Origin: Methylocystaceae bacterium
Lineage (GTDB): Bacteria > Pseudomonadota > Alphaproteobacteria > Rhodospirillales > Terasakiellaceae
Direction of reading: 5' to 3'
Length of the DNA stretch: 64,000 nucleotides
NCBI GenBank assembly: GCA_013373205.1
Contig: JABXIG010000003.1
Span: forward strand, 372,001 to 436,000
Each line of letters opens with the position of its first letter. Within the stretch, counting starts at the first letter, position 1. A program made the position numbers and the translations under genes. Below are positions 18,903 through 28,800 of the stretch, piece after piece. A model generated the notes under the pieces. That model was not told where the DNA came from. It was given only the letters and a program-made list of their open reading frames with translations, and did no database searches.

Positions 18903-19071
18903 CTTTCGCTCGTCTCTTTATAAAAGGGATTTCATGGATATTTAGAGAGGTGAAATCGCATTTAAGGGGGGCAAATGTCAAGCAATATGGTGAGAAATCG
19001 ACATGGTTTCTCTATATTTCTTGTTGATTGCGACATAAACCTCTTAATCGGGCAATTTCAATAGGTGAGGG

Positions 19072-19680
19072 TCAGAGCCCAATGGTGATGGCTTTTCGCA
19101 CCAAATCAGGCAGGTTAGGAGCATCCATTTTACGCATGACGGTGGCGCGGTAGATTTCAACCGTGCGGGGGCTGATATCCAGTGATTGCGCCGCTTCTTT
19201 GTTGGACGCACCCTGAACAATGAGGTGCATGACTTCGCGTTCACGCGGGGTCAGGCCATCCATAGTTTTTTTGACCACTTCAGCTTCTTCTTGATTGGAT
19301 TGGCTTGTTTGTGGATTGTTCAGTATCCGGTCAATGGAAGCAGAAAGTTCATCCGGCTGAACCGGTTTTTCAATAAAGTCAACCGCGCCAGCCTGCATGG
19401 CTTTGACGGCCATGGGGACATCAGCATGGGCTGTCAGGAAAATAACCGGCATAGTAAAGTTCATTTCGTTGAGTTTTGCCTGCAACTCCAACCCGGACAT
19501 TTGCGGCATGTTTACATCCAGCACGACACAACCGTTACCCGTTATTTCCTCAGCTTGTTTCAGAAAGTCTTGGGCAGAGGGGGTGGTTACAACCTTGCGA
19601 TCATCTGTCGTCATGGCAGTTGCAAGGTAGTTCAGCAAATCCTGATCATCATCGACAAGGTAAATTGTAATCTGGCTCAC
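19072..19680 (-). CDS. FixJ/TodT-type response regulator (REC plus LuxR HTH)
   Basis: A 202-residue two-domain regulator. The receiver has the acidic pocket DDD (10-12), phosphoacceptor Asp55 in VVLDVNMP, Thr83 in LTAHAD and Lys105 in EKPV. After a Gln/Ser-rich linker, the C-terminal LuxR-type helix-turn-helix begins LTPREREVMHLIVQGASNKE. This matches FixJ-type regulators. No kinase is adjacent; the orphan kinase at 4762-6504 is too far to assign. It is separated from the divergent sulfite reductase operon by an AT-rich region of about 230 bases, so regulation of that operon is possible but unproven. Confidence 0.9.
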   Translation of the reverse strand: MSQITIYLVDDDQDLLNYLATAMTTDDRKVVTTPSAQDFLKQAEEITGNGCVVLDVNMPQMSGLELQAKLNEMNFTMPVIFLTAHADVPMAVKAMQAGAVDFIEKPVQPDELSASIDRILNNPQTSQSNQEEAEVVKKTMDGLTPREREVMHLIVQGASNKEAAQSLDISPRTVEIYRATVMRKMDAPNLPDLVRKAITIGL

Positions 19681-19822
19681 GAAAAGTGTCCTCAGTAAAT
19701 ATCCTTAAGGGGAGCGATTAGATTCATACAAATCAGTTGAAGAATCAAGGTTCTTATTCAATGTGGCAGCAATTTTATAAAACATAAAAAATATGTAAAT
19801 AAAATTTAAATAACAAAAAATA

Positions 19823-19851
19823 TTGACTATTTATAAAAACGAGGCCATATA
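19823..19851 (+). promoter_or_regulatory. Candidate promoter of the sulfite reductase operon
   Basis: TTGACT (19823-19828), 17 bases and CATATA (19846-19851; TATAAG two bases later is an alternative) lie in a strongly AT-rich stretch 57 bases before the first gene. The whole gap 19681-19907 holds no gene. Confidence 0.45.
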
Positions 19852-19907
19852 AGGACCAGTTTAGCGTTCAGCGCAATGTAATAATTAAAGGATAGAGGCT
19901 TACGGAT

Positions 19908-20201
19908 ATGACGAAGCAAGTCATTACAGCCAATCGCTTGGATGATGGTTTGGCGGTGTTTTATGGCCTGGATGGCCAATGGCACTCCAGCGTTTCTCAA
20001 GCGGCATGTGTAGAAAAAGGAGAGGCTGCGGAAAATCTTCTCGCAAATGCCTCGAACGAGGAAAACCAGCTTGTGGTTGTTGGTCCCTATCTGATTGATG
20101 TCTGTGGCGAAACAGGGACACTTGAGCCGGTTCGCTACCGGGAATTGATCCGCACCAAAGGTCCATCGGTTCGCCCGGATCTGGGCTATCAGTCCAATTA
20201 A
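19908..20201 (+). CDS. DUF2849 protein of the sulfite reductase operon
   Basis: A 97-residue soluble protein. It begins MTKQVITANRLDDGLAVFY and contains VVVGPYLIDV and PVRYRELIRTKGPSVRPDLG, the pattern of DUF2849. In alphaproteobacteria this small gene lies directly before the siroheme sulfite reductase, as here (14-base gap). It has been proposed only by association to serve sulfite reduction; no activity is established. Strand and spacing indicate one transcript with cysI and the DUF934 gene. Confidence 0.9.
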   Translation: MTKQVITANRLDDGLAVFYGLDGQWHSSVSQAACVEKGEAAENLLANASNEENQLVVVGPYLIDVCGETGTLEPVRYRELIRTKGPSVRPDLGYQSN

Positions 20202-20215
20202 AGGAATTTGAATCT

Positions 20216-21880
20216 ATGTATAAATATGATGATTACGACCAGCAGCTTGTTGATGAACGTATTGAACAGTTTCGCGATCAGGTCAACCGCCGCTTAAGCG
20301 GGGATCTTAGTGAAGAAGAATTCCGCCCTTTGCGTCTGATGAATGGTGTTTATCTGCAACTTCATGCCTATATGCTGCGTGTTGCCGTGCCCTATGGGAC
20401 GATGAATTCTGCGCAGATGCGCCAGTTTGCCTATATTGCGCGTAAATACGATAAGGGATACGGCCATTTTACCACCCGTCAGAACATCCAGTTCAACTGG
20501 CCTAAATTAGTGGATTTGCCCGATATCCTGACGGACCTTTCTAAAGTGCAGATGCATGCAATTCAAACAAGCGGGAACTGTATTCGCAATACCACGACCG
20601 ATCAATTTGCCGGTGCCTCTTATGATGAACTGGAAGACCCGCGCCCGTGGTGTGAGATTATCCGTCAATGGTCGACGATGCATCCAGAATTCACTTACTT
20701 GCCACGCAAGTTCAAGATGGCTGTAACAGGCGCGCCTAATGACCGTGCAGCTGTTGCCATTCATGATATCGGCCTGCGTATCCGACGCGATGATCAGGGT
20801 GATCTCGGGTTTGAAGTCATGGTCGGCGGCGGTCTGGGGCGCACACCTATGATCGGTAAAACCATCTGCGAATTTTTGCCCAAAGAAGACTTGCTGTCTT
20901 ATTTGGAAGCGATTTTACGCGTCTATAATCAGTTTGGTCGTCGCGACAATAAATATAAAGCACGGATTAAAATCCTGGTCCATGAGATCGGCGCCGAAAA
21001 ATTTGCCGAGCTTGTGGAAAAAGAATGGGAAGAAATTCGCGATAGTGTGTTGCATCTGCCCGCAGAGGAAATTGAAGAAATTCAGGCGCACTTTAATCCG
21101 CCTGCCTTTGAGGTTTTGCCTGCGCATAGTTCGGCATATTCAGAAAAAGTGTCAAGCGATCAGAAGTTTGCCTATTGGGTGCAAAACAATGTGCGTGAAC
21201 ATAAACAGCAAGGCTATGCCATCGCCAATATTTCATTAAAACCAATTGGTGGCATTCCTGGTGATATCAATCATCAGCAGATGGATCTGGTCGCAGATCT
21301 GGCCGATCAATTTAGCTTTGGTGAAATTCGTTCCACGCATGAGCAAAATCTGGTTTTGGCCCATGTGAAACGTGATGATCTTTATGACTTGTGGCAAAGG
21401 TTGGATGAATATGGTTTGGCAACACCAAATTCTGGCCTGATTACCGACCTGATTGCATGCCCGGGGTTGGATTACTGTGCCTTGGCTAATTCACGCTCGA
21501 TCCCATTGGCTCAACGTATTTCTGAACGGTTTGGCGAGCTGGATCGTCAGCATGATATTGGTAAAATTCAAATCAAGATTTCTGGTTGTATTAATGCCTG
21601 TACCCACCACCACGTTGGTCATATCGGTATTTTGGGTGTGGATAAGAAAGGTCAGGAATTTTATCAGATTACTTTGGGGGGGCGTGCAGATGAAAATGCC
21701 AAAATTGGCAAGATCGTTGGCGCCGGCCTGTCCACAGATGAAGTCGTGGATGCGGTGGAAACTCTGATTAATACATATTTGGATTTGCGTGAAAACGCAG
21801 ATGAAACTTTTCTTGACGCGTTTAACCGTGTTGGCGAAACCCCGTTTAAGGAGGCCCTCTATGGCGCTGGTAAAAAATAA
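20216..21880 (+). CDS. cysI: Assimilatory sulfite reductase, siroheme [4Fe-4S] subunit
   Basis: A 554-residue protein of the nitrite/sulfite reductase family, which reduces sulfite to sulfide with six electrons in the cytoplasm. Two ferredoxin-like half-domains and two siroheme-binding domains are arranged as usual. N-terminal FTTRQNIQFNW is the siroheme-contact segment. Cluster ligands are Cys415 and Cys421 (CPGLDYC) and Cys458 and Cys462 (CINAC), the last linking cluster to siroheme. There is no flavoprotein subunit gene nearby, so a ferredoxin or other donor is likely. It overlaps the next gene by 20 bases. The siroheme genes cobA and cbiX are 9 kb away. Confidence 0.93.
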   Translation: MYKYDDYDQQLVDERIEQFRDQVNRRLSGDLSEEEFRPLRLMNGVYLQLHAYMLRVAVPYGTMNSAQMRQFAYIARKYDKGYGHFTTRQNIQFNWPKLVDLPDILTDLSKVQMHAIQTSGNCIRNTTTDQFAGASYDELEDPRPWCEIIRQWSTMHPEFTYLPRKFKMAVTGAPNDRAAVAIHDIGLRIRRDDQGDLGFEVMVGGGLGRTPMIGKTICEFLPKEDLLSYLEAILRVYNQFGRRDNKYKARIKILVHEIGAEKFAELVEKEWEEIRDSVLHLPAEEIEEIQAHFNPPAFEVLPAHSSAYSEKVSSDQKFAYWVQNNVREHKQQGYAIANISLKPIGGIPGDINHQQMDLVADLADQFSFGEIRSTHEQNLVLAHVKRDDLYDLWQRLDEYGLATPNSGLITDLIACPGLDYCALANSRSIPLAQRISERFGELDRQHDIGKIQIKISGCINACTHHHVGHIGILGVDKKGQEFYQITLGGRADENAKIGKIVGAGLSTDEVVDAVETLINTYLDLRENADETFLDAFNRVGETPFKEALYGAGKK

Positions 21881-22376
21881 TCTGGTCATCAAGGATGCAT
21901 GGATCAATCTGGATGATGAACAGGACTTGCCCACGGGCGATGTAATTGTTTCATTGGAACGCTGGAAGACAGAGCGCGAAACATTGTTGGCACGCTCTGG
22001 TCAATTGGGTATTCGCTTAAACAGTGATGAAAATCCGGATCAAATTATAGAAGATCTTGCGGTTTTTCAGGTGATTGCCTTGAATTTCCCGACCTTTATG
22101 GATGGCCGCGCCTATAGCTATGCACGTTTGTTGCGCGAACGTCACGGTTTTGACGGGGAATTGCGTGCCACGGGAAATGTGCTTCGCGATCAGGTGTTTT
22201 TGATGCATCGCTGTGGTTTTGATGCGTTTGAAATTGCAGCGGGCGATAACAAGGCCTTGCAAATCTGGCTGGATGCGCAAAAAGAAATGACCACCTTTTA
22301 CCAGCCAACAGGCGATGGTCGTAAAACGGCCATGTCCTTAAGGCAGCGAAAACGTCTGGCGAAGGCTGTCTCTTGA
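21861..22376 (+). CDS. DUF934 protein of the sulfite reductase operon
   Basis: A 171-residue protein that starts inside the end of cysI, with AAGGAGG placed 7 bases before the ATG. NFPTFMDGRAYSYARLLRER and DQVFLMHRCGFDAFEI are the characteristic DUF934 segments (family formerly labelled CysX or oxidoreductase-like). It is always near cysI in alpha- and betaproteobacteria. The role is unproven; it may support sulfite reductase function. The in-frame ATG at 21789 lies deep in cysI and has no ribosome-binding site. A strong terminator follows. No cysH gene follows, unlike in many relatives. Confidence 0.9.
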   Translation: MALVKNNLVIKDAWINLDDEQDLPTGDVIVSLERWKTERETLLARSGQLGIRLNSDENPDQIIEDLAVFQVIALNFPTFMDGRAYSYARLLRERHGFDGELRATGNVLRDQVFLMHRCGFDAFEIAAGDNKALQIWLDAQKEMTTFYQPTGDGRKTAMSLRQRKRLAKAVS

Positions 22377-22395
22377 TCGTCGTTCAATTGAAATG

Positions 22396-22436
22396 AAAAA
22401 AAGCCATTGCAGTTAGATCATGCAATGGCTTTTTTA
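22396..22436. terminator. Bidirectional terminator after the sulfite reductase operon
   Basis: AGCCATTGCA pairs with TGCAATGGCT, with seven A bases before and six T bases after. It separates the convergent operon and the proline-rich protein gene. Confidence 0.85.
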
Positions 22437-22458
22437 TAAAGAGGATTATGGCTTGGAT

Positions 22459-24072
22459 TTACTTCAATTCCATATAATCCAGATCAGATGTTATAGAGAA
22501 AATCTGGCGGGATCCTTCAAAATAAATACGGATAGAACCGCGTTGTAAATCAGGGATACTACCACGGGTATCTGCGATTTTACGAATTTCAAAGACCTCG
22601 GTTAAGCCTTCATCCGGCTTTTCACGTCGCCAGATATAGGTCGGGTTGGGCAGGGTGCCTTGTTTGACGGTGCGGGTTTTGCGCTCAAACTTGTGGGTGG
22701 CCGGTCCAAAATTTTTCTCGTAATAAGCGACAATTGTATCAAAGCCTTCCTGATTAAACAGAGTGTACAGGCGTGTTGCAATATCACCATCATACTGGGT
22801 AATCCCCTGTGCACCTTTGTAAAGGTGGGTGGAAACATCAAAATGACGGGCAATTCGCACAGGCCAGCGTGTTGGGGTGATACAATAGGCAACGGTCCCC
22901 CGGTTCTTCGTAAAGCACCGGGCCTCGCTACTCAGGTCGTCATCGCTTTGTCCAAGTGAGATATCTTCGCCAAGGGCAAACCGGGCCTTGAGCAGACGGG
23001 GATCAAGTGGGGCTTTGGGTTTTTCTTCCTGTGACGGGATTTTATCAACAGGATCAACTTTTTCGATTACAGGCAGAGGCTTGGCTTTTTGTTCTGTTTC
23101 TTTATCGCTGCCTAACATATTGCCAAAGAAATTGCCGATTGTATCAAATAGCCCCCCTTCATCCGGGACGGACTGGGCTTCAAGTACGCGTGGTTTAATG
23201 GTTTTTTCCACGGCAGTTTCTTTTGGTGCGGGTTCCGCTTCGACAACAATGCTGCGAACAGGTTTTTCCTCACTTGAAAAAAGCCGTTCCAGTATGCCGG
23301 GTGAAGACGACGTGTCTTCAGCTTTTGGGGCTACAGTTTCAATGTTGGTCACTTCAGCCGGGCTTTCCACCGGGGTGGTGGGGGCAAGCTGTTGGGGTTC
23401 AAACGGTTGTGCGTTTGGATTGACGGAAAAAGGCTGGGGCTGTGGTTCGGGTGCGACTTCCGCAACAGGTGTGGGTTTAACCTTGATTGGCGTCGTTTCC
23501 TCAACCGACTGGGGAGGAAGGTCAGGAACAGATGGGACTTGTTTTACCTCTTTCATAACAGGTTTTTCAACTGTTTCGGCTTTTACAGGCGGGGCCTCTT
23601 TGACGGGGTCAACATTTTTCTCCTGTGCAGGCTTATCTTCTGTGCTGAAAAAATTTGCCAGACGATCAAAGAAGGAGCTGTCTTCCTGTGGCGGCGTTTC
23701 TGTATTTTGACCGTCCTTCATTTTGAACATTTTGGCCTCAGACGGCGTTGGCTGTGGCGCGGGTGATTCTTTGACTATTTCCTGAGTGATTGGAGTTTCA
23801 ACAGATGTAGGGGCAGGCACAGGTGCTTGTTGGACCACAGGTGCAGGTGTGGGGGCCGGTTCAGGAAGAGGTGGAAGTTGTGGGGCTACAGGTGTTGGCG
23901 CTGTGGGGCTGGCCGTTGGTTCTGTTGGGGCCACGGCATTGGGGGAAAACGGATCAAATGGTGTGGTCTGCGCATGGGTAGGCAGGTTTAATAAAAGACA
24001 GGCACCAAGAAAAAGGTGAAAACGAAAACCCTTTTGTCTCGTATTAGCTGTCAGCCGTTTTCCCATCATCAT
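22459..24072 (-). CDS. Secreted proline-rich protein with three amphipathic repeats and a C-terminal domain
   Basis: A 537-residue protein of no family I recognise. An N-terminal signal peptide (FHLFLGACLLLNLPTHA-Q) is followed by about 320 residues rich in Pro, Val, Glu, Ala and Thr, probably disordered. Within it are three spaced hydrophobic/acidic modules: SFFDRLANFFSTEDKP (about 135), GILERLFSSEEKP (about 258) and GLFDTIGNFFGNMLGSDKE (about 305). The last 180 residues look folded, with two cysteines in CFTKNRGTVAYCITP and a terminal IRIYFEGSRQIFSITSDLDY. This is consistent with a periplasmic or envelope protein whose linker spans a distance. It is followed downstream of a subtilisin gene on the same strand. 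Confidence 0.8.
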   Translation of the reverse strand: MMMGKRLTANTRQKGFRFHLFLGACLLLNLPTHAQTTPFDPFSPNAVAPTEPTASPTAPTPVAPQLPPLPEPAPTPAPVVQQAPVPAPTSVETPITQEIVKESPAPQPTPSEAKMFKMKDGQNTETPPQEDSSFFDRLANFFSTEDKPAQEKNVDPVKEAPPVKAETVEKPVMKEVKQVPSVPDLPPQSVEETTPIKVKPTPVAEVAPEPQPQPFSVNPNAQPFEPQQLAPTTPVESPAEVTNIETVAPKAEDTSSSPGILERLFSSEEKPVRSIVVEAEPAPKETAVEKTIKPRVLEAQSVPDEGGLFDTIGNFFGNMLGSDKETEQKAKPLPVIEKVDPVDKIPSQEEKPKAPLDPRLLKARFALGEDISLGQSDDDLSSEARCFTKNRGTVAYCITPTRWPVRIARHFDVSTHLYKGAQGITQYDGDIATRLYTLFNQEGFDTIVAYYEKNFGPATHKFERKTRTVKQGTLPNPTYIWRREKPDEGLTEVFEIRKIADTRGSIPDLQRGSIRIYFEGSRQIFSITSDLDYMELK

Positions 24073-24142
24073 TTGCGCCTTGTTTTAGATAATCCTTTAA
24101 GGCGGGATATTGCGATTTCCCTTGGCGTCTTGCAAGTAAAAA

Positions 24143-25729
24143 CTACCATTTCTGGCGATCTTCGCGGTGATCAAAGATGCGAATACCGCCGACGGAATCC
24201 TCGTGTCTGGCCGTCGGTATAGGTGATTTTTCGTTTCGATCAGGTTTTTGCACGATGACGTGACGCTGGTTAAGGGCTTTAAAGATGTTTAATCGTCCAC
24301 CCGAAGCGACTTTGTCTCTAAAGGCGGGTGATTTATCAACACTTGCCATCAAACGGGCTTTGAGTTCCAGATTAGTCAGGCTTGGGTTTTGCGCCAACAA
24401 AAGGGCGGCGGTCCCGCTAACGATGGGGGCAGCCATGGATGTGCCCTGTGAGGCTTTATATTCATTTCTTGGAATGGGATCATGACCTGCAGGTATGGTG
24501 CTGACAATATTTACGCCGGGGGAGGCAAGGTCAACGTACCTTTTTCCAAAATTTGAAAAACGGGCAAGCTCATCAGATTCATTACTTGCTGCGACAGACA
24601 AAATGCCGTCAGAAGGGTAGCTTGCAGGATATGAACGATGGCGCCCATCATTGTCGTTTGCATTGTTCCCCGCCGCTGCCACAATGAGAACGCCCCGATC
24701 TGTCAGGGCTTTGTACATCCGTTCGGCTAAGGGACTATGACCATACCCACCGAGACTCATATTGACGACTTTCGCCCCGTTGTCCACGGCATATTGCACG
24801 GCTTTCAGAATGGAAACAGTATCACCACCGCCGCAGGTGCCGCCCAATGCTTTAAGGGGCATGATTTTTACTTTTTCGGCAATGCCGACAATGCCTTTAT
24901 TGTTGTTTTTGACCGCAGCGATCGTTCCGGCCACATGGGTGCCGTGGGTTTCATAAATTTTGATGGTTGGGTGTGGTGTGCAGAGGTAGCGGCCCGTATC
25001 AGGGTCATGCCCAAGAACAGGAAGAGCATTTAAATAAGCATAGGGCAAGTGGTTATTGTCTACGAAATTCCAGCCGACCACATCATCGACATAACCGTTT
25101 TTATCATCATCAATTTGATTGTCCGGGATTTCATCTTCGTTTTTCCAGATGTGGCCGCGCAGGTCTTCGTGATTGTATTGTATGCCCGTATCGACAACAG
25201 CAACGATGACGTCATCAGCATTTGTATTGGGCAGGCTGTCCCAGGCTTTGAAGGCTTCGATCCGGTTCAAAAACCACATGCTGTCAACCAGACTGTCATT
25301 GGGCTTGCCCCCCAAAGCATGGACCATATAGTTGGGGGAGACATATTCCACATTGGCATCGCTGGACATTATGTCGGCTAAATTTTGCCACTTGCCTGTG
25401 CTTGCCGGGTTGGCGAGTCTGACATGAGCGATGTTGAACATTTGCAAAGATGTGTCGACCTGAACGTCTTTTCCCAGTTTTTGAAACCATGCGGGTGCAG
25501 CTTGAGTCGCTAATGAATTCAATGACTTATTGGTTTTAAACTGGACTAGGAACTCCCCTTCAATCGCTTGTGGCTGCAAAGGCGCTTTTAGGAGTTTTAT
25601 CTCAGAGCCTGCCTCTTCGCCAAAAGCCTTGGAAAGCTGCGGAGTCGCATAAGGAAATAAAAATAAAAAAATGAGTGCAAAACTGTGTATTTTTGCTAAA
25701 AATCCTGTATATTTTCTTAATGTTCGCAT
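24143..25729 (-). CDS. Secreted subtilisin-like serine protease (S8 family)
   Basis: A 528-residue protease. A hydrophobic signal segment (FALIFLFLFPYA) is followed by an inhibitor-I9-like propeptide ending NVEYVSPNYMVHAL. The catalytic triad is complete: Asp in VAVVDTGIQYNHEDL, His in ETHGTHVAGTIAA, Ser in GTSMAAPIVSG, with the oxyanion Asn in VAAAGNNAND. A charged C-terminal tail of about 50 residues (VIVQKPDRNEKSP) follows the fold. It is upstream of the proline-rich protein gene with a 70-base gap, so they may share a transcript. Whether it acts on that neighbour is a guess. Confidence 0.93.
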   Translation of the reverse strand: MRTLRKYTGFLAKIHSFALIFLFLFPYATPQLSKAFGEEAGSEIKLLKAPLQPQAIEGEFLVQFKTNKSLNSLATQAAPAWFQKLGKDVQVDTSLQMFNIAHVRLANPASTGKWQNLADIMSSDANVEYVSPNYMVHALGGKPNDSLVDSMWFLNRIEAFKAWDSLPNTNADDVIVAVVDTGIQYNHEDLRGHIWKNEDEIPDNQIDDDKNGYVDDVVGWNFVDNNHLPYAYLNALPVLGHDPDTGRYLCTPHPTIKIYETHGTHVAGTIAAVKNNNKGIVGIAEKVKIMPLKALGGTCGGGDTVSILKAVQYAVDNGAKVVNMSLGGYGHSPLAERMYKALTDRGVLIVAAAGNNANDNDGRHRSYPASYPSDGILSVAASNESDELARFSNFGKRYVDLASPGVNIVSTIPAGHDPIPRNEYKASQGTSMAAPIVSGTAALLLAQNPSLTNLELKARLMASVDKSPAFRDKVASGGRLNIFKALNQRHVIVQKPDRNEKSPIPTARHEDSVGGIRIFDHREDRQKW

Positions 25730-25872
25730 TTTTCTAAAGCTTTTATGGTTTCGTAAAAGTTGTTGAGTGTTTTTTGTTTGATCGTAAATGACGATCTCTT
25801 AACACGCAAAGGCTTTATGAAAAGGCGAGGGGAATTTTTTGAACGATCCAGTTTCGGGTGTAAGTTAACGAT

Positions 25873-28800
25873 ATGAGCAATGATGGTTCCAAGCGCGAAG
25901 GCCCTTCGATAGAAGTTGCTTTTGATGCAGAAAATCAAACAGATCAAGCAAGCGCAGATAAAAACAGCGCTAAAAAACCATTGCCGGAACTTTCGCCCCT
26001 GCAAAAAGATTATTTGCTTGATGGCGGGGATCGTATGGTCGATGTGGAAGCATTGGCAGCAGAAGATTGGACGCCGCCTGCGTATGTACGTTATCGCCTG
26101 TTAACCATCGCGGCTGTTTTGCTGTCTGTCGGCTGGGTCTATGGTGCTTATGATTATATCGAAACCTATTTTGGCTGGTCTAATGTCAGCGAACTGATGC
26201 CCCATGAAATAGGTGGTCTCGCTGCGGGGCTGGTCACGCCTTTGGCGCTATTGTGGCTGGTCGCGGCTTATCTGGAACGCAGCCGCTTGCTGGAAAATGA
26301 AAGTCAGGCCTTGCGCTGGTATTTGCGCCGCATGGTCTATCCATCTGAAACCGCCGAAGAACGTGTGCGTTCTATCACAGATGCTATTCGTGGTCAGACA
26401 CGCGAACTTACCCAGGCATCCGAAGATGCGCTTGTCAGATCGCGCGCCATCCATGATATGTTGCGCGAACGCAGTGTGGATTTGGCTGAAGTTTCAAGCA
26501 CGGCGGATATTAAGGCACGTGAAGCCGAAGATACATTGCGCCGTCAGGCCGAAGGCTTGCTGGATGTCTCAGATCGCGCCATTGATCGGGCACGTGAAGT
26601 CGGCAACGTGCTTCATCATCAGGCCCATGATTTAGTGAATGTGTCAGAACGTGCCTCCAGTCGGACCGAAGGTATTGCCGAAACATTGAAGCGTCGTTCC
26701 ATGGATTTGGAACGGGTGTCCGATGCATTGGTTGATAAAACCAAGGAAACTGCCTCTATCTTCCAACGCGAAGGTAAATCTTTACAGACGATTTATGAAG
26801 ATGCCAAGTTGCGAAGCGGCGAAATCGGTGATCTACTTGCCATGACAATGGGGGGGGTATCTTCGGCAGCAGAAGAAGCGGCGGATAATCTCTCTAAAAA
26901 TGCTATTTTGCTCGAAAAACAGACCGTTACCCTGAAACAGCATTCCGAAGATGCGCGTGTGCAGGGTGACAAAATGGGTAAAGCTTTTGCCGGTCAGCTC
27001 AGTCAGTTGAATGCCACAGCTGAACTGGTCAAAAATCAGACCCAGCAAATTCAGGAAAACCTGTCTTCACAGACCAGCCAGCTTAACCAGACCGCGGACC
27101 ATGTGAGTGATCGGGTCCGTGATATGCGCGATACGTTGAAAGAAAGTGCCAACGATCTGCGTAATGCGACAGATAATTCCCTGATGGGGATGCGCAGTAC
27201 ATCTGATGCGTTTCGCCAGCAGGTGCGCGAACTGGATGCAGCGACAGAACGCGGGATGGAACGGACAAATAAACTGAGTGATGAAATTCAGCAGGCAGCA
27301 CAAGAAACCGTTTCCTCCAGTCATCGTGTGCATGAAGAATTAAAACAGATTCAAGACCAGATCAAAGAAGCCGGTCAGGATGTCGAAATGATTGGTGGGG
27401 AAGCGCGTCAACAACTGGATAGTACGGGCGAAGTTTTGCGTAGCCGTATGGATGAACTTGAAGAACTGTCCAGCCTGTCCGAACAACGTTTGCAAAATGC
27501 CGGAAACCGTTTACAGAAACGTTCCCTTGATTTGATTGATGCATCGACAAATGCAGCAAGCCGTATTCAGGCGGTCACAACTGCTTTGCATGATGGTTCG
27601 CAGACCTTAACAGTCTTGTCTGATAAAGGGGTGTCGAGCATTGATCAGGCAACAGAAAGCCTGCGCCGGTCTGCACAGGAAGTCACTTTGTTGGGTGAGA
27701 AAGCGCAAGGCCAAAGTGATCAGATGGTCGAACGTCTGGATGAAATGCGCGAAAGTGCCGATGATGCAGAAACATCTATCAAGGCGTTGGGGCATACGTT
27801 ATCCGATCAGCATGAACGTCTGCAAAAAACATCTTTGGCTTCTCGCGATGCCTTGGCGGAAGCGGGTCGTCGTCTTTCCCACCATGCCCAAAATCTGGAT
27901 CAGGCCTCCAGTGAAGCCGCTTCGCGCATGGAATCCGTCAGTACGACCTTGCATGACCGAACAGACGAGCTGGATCAGGTAAGCCAACGCACAGCCGAAC
28001 GACTGCATCAGATGGATGGCACATTACAGACCAGCACACGGTCTTTGAAAAATACAGCCGATGCAGCGGCGCGTCAGATGGAAAACTATTCTGAACGTCT
28101 GGATCAGCAAACCGCAGTCTTAAGCACGACGGCAGATCAAACCGCAAGCCAGCTGGAACAGGCACAAGCTGCGATCCGACAAAGTGGCATGGAAATGTCC
28201 AGTACATCTGATCGTGCGGCCAAATTGATGGCGCTTGTTGGGTCTGGATTTAAACGTCAGCGCGATGCGGTCATGGCTGCAACGGATGAAGCGGGAAAGA
28301 AAGTCTTTTCTATTGGTGAAGAACTTGAAACCCATGCCCTGCGCTTGAATGAAGTTGCAGATCAAGCGGGCGGTACATTGGCCGAAACCATCACAGAGAT
28401 GGAAAACCGTGTCGAAGATGCCGGGGTGAATTTGACCAAACGTGTCCAACGGGTGGGCACGCAAGCACAGTCTGTTATTGAATCAGTCGATCAGGCTGCC
28501 CTTGCCTTGGATAGTCAGGCACAAAAATTGGCCGAACATGCTGTACGTGCCAACCAAGACATCGTTTCGGTTGGGGAAACAACGCAAAGTATTTCGCGCG
28601 AAACTTTTGAAGAAACCGAAAAGACAGCCGCCCGTCTCGGCCAGATTGGTGACACGTTGAAATCCCATGTGGCAACACTGGATGGGGTGACGCAAAATGC
28701 CCAAGGCACCTTGTTTGATATGGGTGAATTGTTGTCAAAACGCAGTGAAGACATGGCACGCGCGGCAGGTGATGCACGCAATCAGGTTCATCTGGTGGGT

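Noticed and set aside
18992-19012. GAGAAA-N9-TTTCTC between aspS and the FixJ-like gene
   Set aside because: The stem is only six base pairs, lacks G/C strength and has no T-run on the strand that would need it.
22988-23710. 240-residue frame antisense to the proline-rich protein gene
   Set aside because: It is rich in Ser, Gly and Thr purely because Pro/Val/Glu codons read backwards give such residues; no start signal.
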